Source of the DNA: Spongilla lacustris | Lineage: Eukaryota; Porifera; Demospongiae; Spongillida; Spongillidae | Direction: 5' to 3' | Assembly: GCA_949361645.1 (NCBI GenBank) | Contig: OX442432.1 | Location: forward strand, 4,033,990-4,097,989 | Length of the DNA stretch: 64,000 bases | Shown: piece by piece, positions 35,380 through 47,100 of the stretch | How the letters are laid out: each line of letters opens with the position of its first letter | How positions within the stretch are numbered: the first letter of the stretch is position 1 | The notes under the pieces: generated by a model | What the model saw: only the letters and a program-made list of their open reading frames with translations | What the model was told of the DNA's origin: nothing | Databases searched by the model: none | Program-made: the position numbers and the translations under genes

Positions 35380-36290
35380 TGGCTCTACCTGCATGTGCAT
35401 TGTGTCCACACAAACTTCTGGATCCCGGCCTTAGGACACCACGCCTAATTATAACACGCAAACAGGGAGATTCCCCCAAGCCTACAGTTTTTTTGGACAT
35501 TTATGGCAGGCTAATTATTGTCAACACATTTGTGTTGCCTTCTGATGCTGTCTCTGCTAGTGGTTTTGTGGATCGTACTGCTTCTCAGAGACAACTTTCG
35601 GTCAGACTAGATTATGTTCAGTTAAACAACCTACCAGTTTGTTACATCACCTCTACAGTGATGACCTAATTTGTCCAATGCTTTGTCAGGACAAAGAGGA
35701 GAATTACCCTCAGGAGTTGCTGTGTAGCTACCCAACCACCATCTGATAGAGGTCTGAAACAAATTTGGTTGCGGGTGAAGGCCTACAGTACGAACGTACC
35801 ATAACAACATCTTTACATGTATGTTGATGGTGAGACTTTATATTCGGACGAAGACACTACACAGGGTGAACCATTGGCAATGGCTATTTATGGCATTGGA
35901 ATTCTACCACTAATCCAAAAATTGTCCAATGAAAGTGTATATCTAGTGCTTCAGGTGGCTTGCATCTTGATCCAGCCAAGTTCCAAATTGCAGTAATGTG
36001 GTGGCTATAGGTTGATCTCTTCAATAGGATCATGTGCCCATTCTGCCCTGATATCACTTTGGATCCTCTTGGACATCGTCCAGTGTCATGCAGGACATGG
36101 TCATCAGACACAATCGCCTGCGAAACATCTTTGCAGAGTTCTGTCATCATGCTTACCTATCTGAGGGTGGGTATGTGTTCCTCTTGCAGTGGAATCTTAT
36201 GGGAACTGGGGCAAAGAGGCCCAGAACACCTTCTCAAGGCTAGCCTGCATTCTCTCAATCTCCCTGCGCTGTCCAAAGGCTAAGGTTATG
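35380..36290 (+). pseudogene. Decayed retroelement ORF fragment
   Basis: At about 36030 the plus strand reads CPFCPDITLDPLGHRPVSC, and after a frame change at about 36100 it reads VIRHNRLRNIFAEFCHHAYL. The zinc-knuckle-like CPxC...LDPLGHxxxxC followed by RHNxLR is a signature I know from the 3' part of LINE-type retroelement polyproteins in many invertebrates. Earlier open stretches (35380-35670) may belong to it but carry no motif I recognise. It has stops and shifts throughout and is not functional. Confidence 0.6.
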
Positions 36291-36537
36291 TCAGAGATTT
36301 ATGGGTAGTTGAATGTCTCTTTAATGAGGTCGGTAGCTAGGGCAAATCCTGTCTAGAAGATGTGTTCCAGGTTAATCTTAATTAATAGTGCATGTTTAGA
36401 GTTGAACTGTAGGCCTACATGCAGCTCCTAGGTGTTGTTTAATATTTAACAAATATACTGCTACTGTGTTTTCTGAGTATATGCTTGTATTGCTGTTGTT
36501 GAAAAATGATAATGAAAAAATAATGCAAAGATTAGTA
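36291..36537. other. Spacer downstream of methyltransferase
   Basis: 3' flank of the methyltransferase gene (minus strand). No element recognised. Confidence 0.3.
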
Positions 36538-37299
36538 CTACACGTCAGTGGTCTGAGAATACTTTTTGGACAAAATCATGGTAACTACTCCGGATGAGAA
36601 ATCGAGCTCCACAGGTTTGTTTGCAAACTGTTTTTCAAATTCTTCCAATGCAAGTCTTTCAATTAACTCTGGCTTGAACTTTCCATGAGTTGAAGCACTG
36701 TACCATTTGTACAGAGACTCTGTATTGGGGAAGGAATATACATTTCGATGTACAACGGATTTTTCGATCGAAAATCCAGCAGAAAGAGCAAGTTGTTCGT
36801 AACACTCACAAGACACGTAAAAAACCATATCTCTGAGGGCATTGGAATGTGCGGGATCCATTAGTTGGCGTAATTGAAGCAGAATAGCAGATGAGCCTAG
36901 CAGTGCAGTAATTCCAAATAGTCCTTCTGCCTTCAAGTTGCGATACACGCTTTCAAAAACGATTTTCTTATCTTCTATCCAGTGAAGGACATAATTACTG
37001 AAAACAACATCGTACGGTCCTTCAGGCAGATCGTTAGCCCTACCTTCAACAAAGACAAGATTTTCCACATGGCTGTACTTCGTCCGTGCCGACAGTATCC
37101 TTTCGTGATCGGGATCTAAACCGACCACCTTGCCATTGGGCGCTACCCGCTGCGCGGCGATGTGTGTCACGTTACCGGTCCCACATCCCAAGTCAAGAAC
37201 ATGATCACCTGACTTCAGACGAAGTGAACTGAGCAATTTAAGACCGCCTGCATGTTGTAAAGAGGAGATGGAAGAGTATTGTTGTGCTTGTTCTGCCAT
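36538..37299 (-). CDS. Class I SAM-dependent methyltransferase, intronless
   Basis: 253 residues from the ATG at 37299 (MAEQAQQYSS...); the frame extends 27 codons further upstream to 37380, but this ATG has G at -3 and +4 and starts where the family usually starts. Motif I is VLDLGCGTGN (34-43), which binds S-adenosylmethionine; the acidic residue of motif II is in VVGLDPD (58-64); motif IV is YDVVFSNYVLHWI (about 94-106). The family (UbiE/COQ5 or juvenile-hormone-acid-methyltransferase-like, Methyltransf_11/25 type) acts on small molecules; the substrate cannot be read from sequence. It is complete, with a TAG stop. It lies divergent from WRAP73 and upstream of PAN2 on the same strand. Confidence 0.88.
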   Translation of the reverse strand: MAEQAQQYSSISSLQHAGGLKLLSSLRLKSGDHVLDLGCGTGNVTHIAAQRVAPNGKVVGLDPDHERILSARTKYSHVENLVFVEGRANDLPEGPYDVVFSNYVLHWIEDKKIVFESVYRNLKAEGLFGITALLGSSAILLQLRQLMDPAHSNALRDMVFYVSCECYEQLALSAGFSIEKSVVHRNVYSFPNTESLYKWYSASTHGKFKPELIERLALEEFEKQFANKPVELDFSSGVVTMILSKKYSQTTDV

Positions 37300-37921
37300 A
37301 ACCAAAATAACCTTATTCACGAAACACGAATCATCTGATCGGGAAACGCGTGACCAGAGATAAATTATAGAGTTGAGCAAAACTCAATTATCTCTGGCGT
37401 GACCTAATATTAACATGTAGTTTTAGAAAACGAAATAGTGAGGCAGTGTTGATTCTCAGATCTACTCCTTGTGCTATCTCTGAACAAGAAGAAGATTTTG
37501 AAAGTTGCCAGTGAAAAGGTTCAAGTTGGTTTATCTACCCGTACACATGCATGTATCAACATTTCATTAAACATATTCTCTGTTGACCTACCGTACTACA
37601 TTTTGAACGTTTGATAGAAAAAATCCCAAGGATAAACCTAATGGAAATCGATTTTAAAGGAAGACCAGTAAGAAATGTGAGCCCTTATTGCAGATTGCTT
37701 ATTCCATCAACGTTCAGCTGTATATTATAATTAATTTTTTGACCGCTTAGCACGTGAGTAGTAATTCGCCCGGGAAACACACCCAGTTAAATTTATGATT
37801 TGAATGCAACAGTGAGTTATACGTGACCATCTCTAAAGGGGGGGTTGGGTTTTTATGGGGCGGGAGATGGGGCTCGTTTGGTAAATGCTCTCTTTGTTCA
37901 GTTATTCAGGCTCCACCTTTA
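37300..37921. promoter_or_regulatory. Divergent promoter region, methyltransferase / WRAP73
   Basis: 622 bp separate the two oppositely oriented start codons. A palindromic E-box CACGTG is at 37751-37756. I see no TATA box at a convincing distance. That both genes share this spacer as a promoter is inferred from geometry only. Confidence 0.45.
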
Positions 37922-39382
37922 ATGAACTTTTCGGAAGCGTTTCAACAAACGAAGAAACTTGTGCGTTTTTCTCCAAGTGGGCGCTATGTTGCCAGCTGTT
38001 CGCAACACAGGCTGGCTATACGGGACGCATCCACCCTCAGCCTCTTGTCTGTGCATACATGCGTGGATGCAATAGACACCGTGCAGTGGTCACCGGATTC
38101 TTTGCTCGTGATGTGTGGTATGTTTCAACGCAGTGTTGTGCAGGTATGCTGTATACCATACATTGTACACAAAAATGCATCTCCACATATCTATGTTGAT
38201 GAATCACTATATTATGGTGTTTGCAAGTAATTGTACATGTACCTTTGCACAGTCGCGATGTACTCTAGACAGACTGGCAGTGTACTTATCCAAGTTGCTT
38301 TTGGATCACAGATATGGCTAATCGCAAATACAGATTGGACATGCAAAATTGATGAGGGCTCCATAGGATTGTTGGCTTGCTGCTGGTCACCTGACAGTCG
38401 ACACATTTTAACCACATCGAATTTCCACATAAGAATCTCTGTCTGGTCATTGGTTACGAAGTCTGTACTTTACATTAAGAATCCTAAGCCTGGAGTGGAC
38501 TTTGCATTTACCAATGCTGGCAACCTGCTTGTCCTTCCTGAACGTGTGGATGTCAAGGACTACATCTGTATATTTGACTGTTTGGTGTGGAAGTTGTGCA
38601 AGCGGTTTGTGGTAGATACACACGACCTGGCTGGATTATCCTTATCTCCGGACGGGAGAGTCATTTGCCTTTGGGATAGTCTCTTTTACCACAAAGCACT
38701 ACTGTATTCTGCCGATGGCCATCACCTTGCAACCTATGTGGCTTCTGAGTGCAACCTCGGAATAAGGAGCTCGGCTTGGTCACCTAGCAACCAATTTGTA
38801 GCAATAGGCCGATGCGATCAAGTCTGTGTCATTCTAAATGCTGTCTCATGGAAAGTGCTCACACAGTGTGAACATCCCCAGACAATACCAGCTGGGATAG
38901 CTGTCTACACAGAAGCACCGGATGGCCAAGCTGCAGTGACCCACAGCTCTGCTCCCAGCAAGTATCAAGTAGTGACATCATCATTTCAAGTACCAACACT
39001 TCCAGTGGAACCCGAAAAGCCTGTAGTGAAGTGTGGAGTGGGTACACTTGCATTCAGTCCCGATGGCAGATACTTGGCTACTGTTAATGAGAACATGCCC
39101 ACTGCTGTGTGGATATGGATCGTTCCCACTTTTCACCTGTGTGCTGTGCTGGTACAGCTCCAACCAGTGGGTGCCATTTGCTGGGACCCTGTCCATGGCA
39201 GGCTGGCTATCTGCTCACGTGGTGACAAGCTCTACATGTGGTCCTCTGCAGGATGTGTGAGCATCAGTGTACCGCGTAGCTCGGGAGCTGTTGCGGAGAC
39301 TCTTGTATGGCATCCTGCTGGAACTTCCATTGCGCTCATTGACAGTTCTCAGTTTTGTGTGTGCTATTTACATGATGAATGA
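37922..39382 (+). CDS. WRAP73: WRAP73, WD-repeat protein, 2 exons
   Basis: Exons 37922-38143 (ATG) and 38312-39382 (TGA), joined in phase across a 168-bp GT-AG intron: 430 residues. WRAP73 (WDR8) is a WD40-repeat protein of centrosomes and spindle poles that works with SSX2IP in spindle anchoring and cilium assembly. Family-typical stretches: MNFSEAF at the N-terminus, KIDEGSIGLLACCWSPDSRH, TLAFSPDGRYLAT and AWSPSNQFVAIG, plus C-terminal LYMWSSAGCVSISVP. Human WRAP73 has 460 residues, so this is nearly full length. Several WSPD/FSPDGRY blades are visible along the chain. It is followed in the same direction by RAD54B 387 bp later. Confidence 0.95.
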
Positions 39383-39517
39383 ATATTATTTATGACAATC
39401 TCTTGTATTTGATGTGTGTGCGTTATATATGTTTGTGCTTTCTACCATGTTATGGCAAAGTGTGGATGCCTACAATATGCAAATGTATTTGTGGTTGTAT
39501 CAGGGTGGTGCTCCCCC

Positions 39518-39548
<31 letters not shown>

Positions 39549-39769
39549 ACGTCATTTCAAACACACCAATGTAGTTGGCTACCCCATATCATTCCCTGGC
39601 CCACATATTACATCAACCCCCCCATGTATATGTACTACGATACTGTTACATGTCATGTGCAGATTTTCAAAATATGGCTCGCGCCAAAGCATGTAATAAT
39701 TACGTGTTACCGTAAGTGTGGCAATTAATTTTCATATATTTAGAACTAGTTCCAGCTGCTGAACTGCCG
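39383..39769. other. WRAP73-RAD54B spacer
   Basis: Holds a C22 tract (39513-39534) running into (CA)8. The RAD54B promoter should lie here. No canonical AATAAA for WRAP73 is visible just downstream of its stop. Confidence 0.5.
39513..39550. repeat. C22 tract followed by (CA)n
   Basis: Same organisation as at 11969-12014: a cytosine run leading directly into CA units. No MITE end follows here. Confidence 0.95.
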
Positions 39770-42401
39770 ATGCGTCGCTCCCTTGCTCCTTCTGTTCAGC
39801 AGGCGGCAAAGAAGCCGCGCTTTCAGCCTCCGTTTCTGGGATCAGAATGTAAAAGCCAGCCACTTGTATGTGTAACAACCATACACGGATTCTCACTTAT
39901 TAGAGTTAAACATTTGGCATTCTATCCGATTGCGCTGTAGTAGTATATAATCTTGTAGTATATCATGTAGAAGTTTATCGCTTTATTTGTCTCTTCGCTT
40001 TATTTGTTATCAATACGTGCCAATCTTTTACACCAGCTTTAACCATTCTCCTATACTTATACAGCATGCAGTAGACACACATGTATCTGCTAAGATGGAA
40101 AAAGATTTAACCCCTCTGTCACCTACTGTTGCAACCAAGTCACACACACAAGTGGAGGAAATGGAGAATGCAGTACCGCAGAATGGGACCATGGAGCATG
40201 ACCATAAACCAGAACATGGCCAGTAACCCACCTTTGAATGCATTGAATTCATATTTGTCTGTTGTTGCACAGTTGCTAAGGAACGTTACTATAGTGTCAT
40301 GTGGTGAGTAGCCAGCCATGTGTTAGTGTACAATTTATTATCAAAATTTACCTTCATTGCAGGACCAAGGCATCCAAGAAAAAGGTAATGAGAGGCTTTG
40401 TTTTGCGTGGCTTCATGTGTTTTGTTGGGACACCATCATTGCAAATGGCACACAATGTGTGCTGATGTGATTTGAACTTTTGGGTTTTCTTAAATTTAAT
40501 TTTATTTGCTTTTACATTTATGTTTTTAAAAATGGTGTGTAATCTGCCTGGCACTAGGTGTTGCTACATTTCATTAGTCTGGCATGTAACAGCTGTGTGC
40601 TCATGCCTTGCATGGCATTGTAGTTCCCATGTAGCAAAAGATAAATGTAAGTTCTGTTGTGCAATTGACGCATGCGTGGCTATGAGCTTGCAATTTTGTA
40701 TCAATGACATCGGAATGTATACTTCACAGTTGCATATCCCTGATCCAGTCAATCCTGTGATGATGATTTCTAGGTGATAGTGTACCTTGATGTAAAGTGC
40801 TCGTATTATGTTTTATGTTGAAAGGAATTTTTTTATACGTGTATGACACATATCATTGCTTGGTAACTATTTGATTTCCATAACAGTTAAGTATGTTAGC
40901 CTTCACAAGTACACTTGGTATATTAGGAATATGTGACTTACTTGTAATCATTGTCTACTTACAGCACAAGACATGGGAGGGAGATGGTAAGTAATGGTGT
41001 TGATTGTGTGGGCACACCAACCCTGGTTGCAGGTTAGTACTATATGTAGTACATGTATGTATGCACTATTAGTTTTCCTATGATGGATGCAGGTACAGTG
41101 TAGCACTTGATCTGATTTTTTGTTTCTCAAGTTTTTAATCAAATCACAAGCTTGTGTAGAAATAGAAGCTGTATGGCTGGAGCTTCTGAAGCCTGTTTAG
41201 CTAAACTTGGCGTCCGTATATGTACAGAGATGTTCCAATCTGCACCAGTTATTTCACAGTACCTAGCATTCCTAGTCTTACTGAGGACAAAGGAGATATC
41301 AGGAATATGTACATCAAGATATGCATGGTCACTTAGGATTCCATTTACAGTAGGATCTTTGTATAATGCACTAGCCATAGAGTACAGTCCTGAGTGACAC
41401 CAGGACATGGTGATGACACCATGTCCTGCTACAGGATAAGGATGCATATACACTCACACGTTTCACCAACACCATTTATTTACAGAGACTAAGAGCATGT
41501 TTAAATTTTTTTTAGAACCTACAAGTACTAAACATAAACACTCAACACAGTTGTTAGTTTAGGCCGGTATGAGTTCTAAAAGGATCACTTTGTATACTCT
41601 TGTGTTAGTTATTATTGACAGTACAAATCTCAGCAATGAGACATGAACCTCATCATCAGGGTCACCTCTCTGTAACAGCCAACAGACTTGGTCCCGAGGG
41701 TGTGACTGTTATGCTGAGGTTCTACTGCAATAGGCCAAGGGGTTGGAAAGGGTTAAAGCTCATTAGCAAAGTATTTTAAAACACTGGGCTACAAGGACAT
41801 AACAATTGCAAAACGTTCGTTCCAAATGAAGTGGATGTCTTATATTTGTGATACCACCAGTAACATTATGAATGTGACTGTAACTGTAATTTATATTGTT
41901 TAGTTAGAATCAGTAAGAGGAATTAGGAAAATGTAATTTCTGCTGAGAATGCCTAAGGGACTAATGGATAAAGAAAAAATCACCTCCATTATACATGTAC
42001 TAGTGGTGTGAGCTACATGCATGTATATTTTCACTGTGGACCCACCCTTAGAGAGAATATTACAAGTTTGTGTGGCTCTGATGTAATATTGTGGCGTGGA
42101 TCTATACACATCAGCAGTTTTCAGAATGATGTATGTGCATATGTGTGTGTGTGTACATGTACCCATAGGCGCCATTATCCTATCTGGTAAATATCAAAGA
42201 AATGACTAGATCCAACTATAGCATAAAACTAATAAAACTGCCTGTTAGCTGTGTATACATGTACATGTACATGTATTTCTCTTCAGGTGAACATGTATGG
42301 TAACTAATGTATTTTTGTCCATGTAAGGTGTACTGATTACAGTTGGCAAGGCTGCTACTTTGAAGGACCTGGAAGGGAAAGAGTATGTATTTGTTTCTTG
42401 T

Positions 42402-42465
<64 letters not shown>

Positions 42466-42530
42466 TGTGTGTGTTTGTGTGTGTGTGGTATGTATGTGTA
42501 TGTGTTTGTGTGTGTTTGTTTGTTTATGTG

Positions 42531-42579
<49 letters not shown>

Positions 42580-44130
42580 ATGTGTGTTAGTTTGTGGATT
42601 GCATGTATGGTTTGGATGTGTGTCCAATTAATTCAAATATGATTTGCATGTTGTAATAAGTACACATGTATGTTTTGTTGCCCTTTTTGGGTACAGTATA
42701 GCAAAGGGCACTGGATACAAGATGGGAGAATTGAATGACCTTCAGGAAGGAAGCTCACTGTTGATTGGTGGAAAAGAAATCGAAGTGAGTACATTGTTCT
42801 TGTATATATTGTGAGCCTCTTGCAAGCATCAATTACTGCTGTGTAGAGAAAGATCTGGGTTGGGGAAGGGGAAAGAGTTTTATAAATGTACCAACACTTT
42901 AAAATTTGCCATGTAGGATCCCAATTACAGTGCATCAAAATGCTAGGAATTTCTATTCTCAGCTGAAGTCTCTTCGTCGCCGGTAGTGCCTCATAATATT
43001 TACTTTGTAAAATGCAAGGACTAATGGTTGGAAGCATAGGTCACCCCTGTAACTCCATCACATTGAAGGCTGTGCTCTCAAGAGGGTTCCAGGCTGACAA
43101 AGAAAGTGTTTTTTTTTTGCTCCACTGATTAAATTAATTTTCCCATTTCACGTTCATGTATATGTACTGAGGTATGGTTCTAAACATTTTCCCTTGCGGT
43201 TTACAAAGTGATTATTATGCTTTGGCCCTCTCCCTCCATCCCCCCCATACTTTGGCCCTCTCCCTCCATCCCCCCCATACTTTGGCCCTCTCCCTCCATC
43301 CCCCCATACTGTGGCCCTCTCCCTCCATCCCCCCATACTGTGGCCCTCTCCCTCCATCCCCCCATACTGTAGCCCTCTCCCTCCATCCCCCCATACTTTG
43401 GCCCTCTCCCTCCATCCCCCCCATACTTTGGCCCTCTCCCTCCATCCCCCCCATACTTTGGCCCTCTCCCTCCATCCCCCCATACTGTAGCCCTCTCCCT
43501 CCATCCCCCCATACTGTAGCCCTCTCCCTCCATCCCCCCATACTTTGGCCCTCTCCCTCCATCCCCCCCATACTTTGGCCCTCTCCCTCCATCCCCCCCA
43601 TACTTTGGCCCTCTCCCTCCATCCCCCCATACTGTGGCCCTCTCCCTCCATCCCCCCCATACTTTGGCCCTCTCCCTCCATCCCCCCATACTGTAGCCCT
43701 CTCCCTCCATCCCCCCATACTTTGGCCCTCTCCCTCCATCCCCCCATACTTTGGCCCTCTCCCTCCATCCCCCCATACTTTGGCCCTCTCCCTCCATCCC
43801 CCCATACTTTGGCCCTCTCCCTCCATCCCCCCCATACTTTGGCCCTCTCCCTCCATCCCCCCATACTTTGGGCACTAAGTTTCACACTGCTCCTAAGGTC
43901 AAGTTCAGCTAGCAGTCATTCTGAATGATGCCCCCTTCTTTTTACTTAGATTCATGGCATGAGATGTCATCTTGATGGTTTAACATACCCTTTAGCACTT
44001 AAATGTGTCAATTCAACTTTATTCATTTAAATAAGCAGCACTGCTTAAGCCATTACTTGCCTTTTCTTAATGTATACATGTATCTATGCCTTGATAAACA
44101 ATCGATCAATCGATCGATCAATCAATCAAT

Positions 44131-44184
<54 letters not shown>

Positions 44185-47100
44185 GTCACAATGTAGTTAG
44201 TATTACATGTATGTGTGGGCTTGTATTACATGTACATGTACGTTTGGGCTTTTATTACAAGCTGCAGTTGTCACATTTTGGAGTGGCACTTAAAATAATC
44301 AATTTGTGATTATAACATTTAAAGTTTGCTGCAAGGATAGATCATAGTTAAGATACATGTATTTTAGGAGTTGTTTCGTACATGTAATATATTCTATATT
44401 TTGCATACATGTACATGTATAGGAAGTGGTTTTTGAAAGAAAAAAATCATCAATGGATGGTGCATTATCATTCTGTCATGATGCTTTCAATGTTGTCCTG
44501 TTGTCTGTATAATTAGGTGATCACCAGTATCAGCCTTGAGGACTGGACAACTGGCAGGTGCTTCTTAATGACAGCTAGTGCACCAGAGTCGTCAGGTGTG
44601 TTGATGGTGACAGAGCTAGCAATGCTTGATGCTATCTGTGTGTACCATACATGTACCTTGCACGTGCTCTGAATTAAATTTACCTGACCTACAGGTACAG
44701 CTTTTCATTCAAGACCACAGCCAAAGGTGTCATCATTTGCTAAGAGGAGTATGGAATGTGTAAGCCATTCCATTTCTGTGGCATCCACTCCACAATTTTT
44801 TTTACCTCTCAATATGTACAGTGCATGTATGTGTACGAGGGACTGTTGTGTGCACATTGGTGTGTGTGGACAGATGTACTGCACATGTACATGTACACAC
44901 CATTTTGTCATGTTCTTGTGGTTTATCCCATGGTTCATTTCATGTGTGCTTGCTTGTACCTCTTCCTAACAGAGAGCAAAGCCACTATATGATGCTGCAG
45001 CTCCAGATGCATTAGTGATGCCAAGGCCTTCACAAAAGCACCAGGTACATGCCCGTGTTTAAATGCCCCCCCTATTGCTCATGTACAAAAGGGCTGGGGT
45101 TGATGCCCTGCCCCCTATTGCTCGTCTGTTGGCCCTCTATGGACAAGATGGAGTACAACAGCAGTGGTCTGCCTGTCCTTGATGTGGTGGTGGATCCTCG
45201 ACTGGCCCACCTGCTGAAGCCACACCAGAGGGAAGGGGTGACCTTTCTGTATGAGTGCATCTTGGGAATGAGGGACTTTCAAGGACATGGTGCAATTCTA
45301 GCGTGAGCACTTGGAGGGAGGCACAAGTTGTGTACTGTGCACCACTGTATTGGTCCTCTGTAGGGATGAAATGGGTCTGGGGAAGACCTTACAGTGCATA
45401 ACGGCTTTGTGGTAAGTGTGGAAGTGTTTGTCTAGGTACATGCAGTGAATGAAAATTCCTGCAACATTGATGTGCATGTTTACAGACGTGCCATTATGTT
45501 GTGTGTGTGTATATGTGTGTGTACATGTACATCATGTACATGTATGTGTGTGTAAATGTACAAGTATGTGTGTTTGCGTGTGTACATGTACATGTACATG
45601 TATATGTAAACAATCCTGTTTTTTTACATGCTTGTGAGTACTACAGTGTATGTGCATCTTACATGTGTGTGCCCATGCTGTGCTGAAGGACGCTTTACAA
45701 GCAAGGCCCTTATGGTGGAAAGCCTGTCATTAAGAGGGCGCTAGTCATCACTCCTGGAAGCCTTGTTCAGGTACTATACTGCTACATGTACAGTGTATGT
45801 GAGTAATGACATGGTACTGCCTTATCATATCAACATGCAGCTACATGTTACTTGTACCCCCTTATCAGCTGGTGCTACATGTACCCCTTATCAGCTGGTG
45901 TTACATGTACCCCCTTATCAGCTGGTGTTACACGTACCCCCTTATCAGCTGGTGTTACACGTACCCCCTTATCAGCTGGTGCTACATGTACCCCTTATCA
46001 GCTGGTGTTACATGTACCCCTTATCAGCTGGTGTTACATGTACCCCCTCATCAGCTGGTGTTACATGTACCTGTAGCTGTGATCTGCATGTTCATTCTGC
46101 AGAACTGGGAAAGAGAATTCCACAAGTGGTTGGGCAGCGAGAGACTCAACATATATGCAGTATCCTCTGACAGAAAGGTGGAGGTAAGCCACAGATACTG
46201 TAGAAGTCTTTCTAAAACCATGATCCAATGGCATAGTTAACTAGATGGATTGATTTTGGTGCTTCAAATCACCCTTGCCATACGTACATGTGGGGTGGTC
46301 AGCAAAATGTTACTAATTAAAAGCACAACCTTTTTTTTTTCTTTTTTGCATATTACTAAATCATTATGGTGGGGCACCGACCAGTTTGTGGTGACCATCT
46401 AGTTAGGTTTTCATGTGCACATATTATTGCTGTGTATATATGTGTTTTATTAAGTTGTTTGTCCTATTGGCTGGTGGTGACCTTGGTTGGCTTATACCAT
46501 GTCTGGAATTCACTCTTGCTGGGGCACAGGCTATTAAAGTGTCATATGAGATGTGTGTCCATGGAAAGGGACAATAGACATCTTTTGTAGAGTTGCGCAA
46601 GTTTTTTAAATTCCCATATTTATACAGCAGTGCTAAGTGATGGTTATATGATGTTGAAACTGTGTACATGTACATGTGTGTGTTGTGAAAGTAGAGTTGT
46701 GAAGTAGAAGGGTTTGGCTGTATGGCAGACCTCACAATCACGCATGCACACACAGTACAAACATTTTAAGCCGTTGCTAAGTAACACTGATTACAATGTT
46801 GCAGGACTTCGTCAGCTCCTCTGTGCACCCTGTTCTCATCATCAGTTATGAAATGTTCCTGCGGACCCACGAGGTTCTCAGCAAAGTCAGCTTTGATGTA
46901 ATGGTGTGCGATGAAGGGCACAGACTTAAGAATACAGCGATCAAAACTACATCTGTAAGCACATTAACCTATTTGATACGCAGTGTTGCACCTGGAGATA
47001 CATGTACATGTACAATACCTACCTATGGAGTATTTCATTTTTCTATCCAGATTCTGGGCAGTGTTTCTGTGCGGAGAAGAATAGTATTGACAGGAACACC

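Noticed and set aside
41139..41453. 104-codon minus-strand ORF in RAD54B intron 4
   Set aside because: No motif or splice support; lies in a plus-strand intron.
42355..42642. Cys-Val / His-Thr repeat ORFs
   Set aside because: Frames of the (GT)n microsatellite in RAD54B intron 5; only 42328-42382 is coding.
43154..43928. Proline-rich and [14 protein letters not shown] proteins
   Set aside because: Frames across a tandem repeat between RAD54B exons 6 and 7; similar frames appear in several phases on both strands.
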